Positions 6,633 through 7,563 of a stretch of DNA of 7,563 nucleotides are shown one piece after another; the first letter of the stretch is position 1, and each line of letters opens with the position of its first letter. The DNA comes from Clostridiales bacterium. GTDB taxonomy: Bacteria; Bacillota; Clostridia; Lachnospirales; WQUN01. Location of the stretch: NCBI GenBank assembly GCA_031273705.1, contig JAISRJ010000300.1, forward strand, positions 1 to 7,563. The letters run 5' to 3'. Position numbers and translations under genes: made by a program. The notes below the pieces were generated by a model. That model saw only the letters and a list, made by a program, of their open reading frames with translations, made no database searches and was not told where the DNA came from.

Positions 6633-7563
6633 AATCTTCCTCCTCAATCACTTTTAGAACATTTTTTGTCCCGTCGGACAATTGATATTTTGACATTGCG
6701 TTAATAAACTCTTTGCGTTTAGCGTTAAGTTCATTTATCTTATTTATCAAACTGACGTCCGAAAGCTCTTCCTCGTAAAGCAACATGCTAAATCCCTGCT
6801 TTTCGTAAGAGCGGGCATTAAGAATCTGGTCGCCCCGACTGGCGTCGCGAGACAGAGGAATTAATAAATTAGGCTTGCGCAAAGCCAGCAATTCATTTAT
6901 AGAATTAGAACCCGCGCGAGAAATAACCAGGTCGGCGTATGCCAATAAATGAGGCAGCTCGGACGACACATACTCAAATTGCTTATAACCCCTCGCGTCA
7001 GCGGCTTGAGAAACGTTGCCCCTGCCGCATAGGTGAATGACGTTAAAATCATTTAGCAGGTTAGGCAATGTTCGGCGCAGACAATCGTTAATTTTTACAG
7101 AACCTTGACTGCCCCCCATAACCAAAATGGTTGGATTGCTATTCTGGAACTTGCAAACGTCCTTCGCGGCGGCGATACTGCCTTTGTACAGCTCCTCTCG
7201 GATGGGGGTGCCTGTCAGTACACCTTTCTTCTTAATATGGGCCGCTGTTTCCGGAAAAGTAAAGCAGATTCTATGCGCGAACGGCAGAGAAATCTTGTTA
7301 GCCAGCCCGGGGGTAATATCCGACTCGTGGATGATAGTTTTTATACCCATAAGCCTTGCGGCTATAACCACCGGCACGGACACAAAACCGCCCTTGGAAA
7401 ACACCAGTTCCGGTTTTACGCGCCTTAGAATACCGAAGGCGTCGCCGACGCCTTTTACCACTCTAAAAACGTCCGTTAAGTTTTGCAAGTTCAAATATCT
7501 TCTTAATTTACCGGAGGAAATAGCGTAATAATTGATACCCGCGTTTTCCACCAAACTTTTTTC
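6592..7563 (-). CDS. murG: MurG-like UDP-GlcNAc glycosyltransferase, N-terminus cut by the window edge
   Basis: MurG adds GlcNAc to undecaprenyl-PP-MurNAc-pentapeptide (lipid I to lipid II) on the inner face of the membrane. The fragment has 323 residues; the frame is open to the window edge (EKSLVENAG...), so about 35-40 residues with the first glycine-rich loop are missing. Motifs in the fragment: SKGGFVSVPVVIAA (56-69), HESDITPGLANK (79-90), GGSQGS (150-155), CGRGN, SRAGSNSINELLAL (215-228) and LIPLSRDASRGDQILNA (234-250). The GGSQGS loop and the E of the INELLA helix match the UDP-GlcNAc site. The HESD and SRDASRGDQ segments differ from classical HEQN and the ...DDHQ motif, and resemble the second MurG type of some Firmicutes, so this may be a paralogue rather than the essential copy. 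No dcw-cluster genes (mraY, ftsW, murC) are next to it. It is the first visible gene of the minus-strand operon. Confidence 0.88.
   Translation of the reverse strand, partial: EKSLVENAGINYYAISSGKLRRYLNLQNLTDVFRVVKGVGDAFGILRRVKPELVFSKGGFVSVPVVIAARLMGIKTIIHESDITPGLANKISLPFAHRICFTFPETAAHIKKKGVLTGTPIREELYKGSIAAAKDVCKFQNSNPTILVMGGSQGSVKINDCLRRTLPNLLNDFNVIHLCGRGNVSQAADARGYKQFEYVSSELPHLLAYADLVISRAGSNSINELLALRKPNLLIPLSRDASRGDQILNARSYEKQGFSMLLYEEELSDVSLINKINELNAKRKEFINAMSKYQLSDGTKNVLKVIEEEDFGITKPKQNGTPS
6639..6644 (-). promoter_or_regulatory. AGGAGG ribosome site inside the murG-like gene, deciding the start of the P-loop gene
   Basis: Perfect AGGAGG on the minus strand, 6 bases (AAGATT) before TTG at 6630-6632. 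It is located within the last codons of the murG-like gene (the Glu-Glu-Asp part of KVIEEEDFG), so ribosomes ending murG could reinitiate here. Confidence 0.8.

Noticed and set aside
7127..7528. Plus-strand frame of 133 codons with some hydrophobic stretches
   Set aside because: It mirrors the murG-like gene, whose motifs are unmistakable on the other strand.

Overview
The window looks like chromosomal DNA of a low-to-mid GC Firmicute, most likely a member of Clostridia. The reasons are a clostridial-type Rex redox repressor, a YheB-type DUF445 membrane protein, a Firmicute-style MurG variant, purine-rich Shine-Dalgarno (SD) sites and frequent GTG/TTG starts. The species cannot be named from the sequence alone.

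Layout. At the left edge (1-387, + strand) lie the C-terminal end of a TauE/SafE (TSUP) membrane permease and, overlapping its stop, a 57-residue unknown protein. Everything else is on the minus strand. Read in the direction of transcription (right to left) the order is: a murG-like glycosyltransferase cut by the window edge; a 636-residue uncharacterised protein with a PEPCK/HprK-style P-loop (probably DUF4914), which overlaps murG by 41 bases; a membrane-anchored CapA/PgsA-type metallophosphatase-fold protein; the redox repressor Rex; and a DUF445 membrane protein. Gaps among these five are -41, 31, 49 and 4 bases, so they are probably co-transcribed. A 322-base gene-free stretch (1481-1802) follows, then a family 2 glycosyltransferase with TPR-like repeats (308-1480), whose 3' end runs 80 bases into the convergent small + strand gene.

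How the genes fit together. murG, the CapA-like protein and perhaps the P-loop protein point to the cell envelope. Rex links the cluster physically to NADH/NAD+ sensing, but no full Rex operator (TTGTTAA-N4-TTAACAA) was found here, so regulation of these genes by Rex is not shown. The TPR glycosyltransferase seems to be a separate unit.

Most notable observations: (1) almost the whole gap between the DUF445 gene and the glycosyltransferase is one imperfect inverted repeat of about 200 bases (1605-1806) that could fold into a long hairpin and whose outer end carries the DUF445 stop codon; (2) Rex-like coding sequence appears to extend upstream of the first ATG to an ATA codon that has its own well-placed strong SD; (3) the uncharacterised HprK/PEPCK-like P-loop protein is translationally coupled to murG; (4) there is an 80-base antisense coding overlap at 308-387. 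No clear new defence or mobile system is visible. No tRNA, rRNA, CRISPR array or transposase gene was seen.
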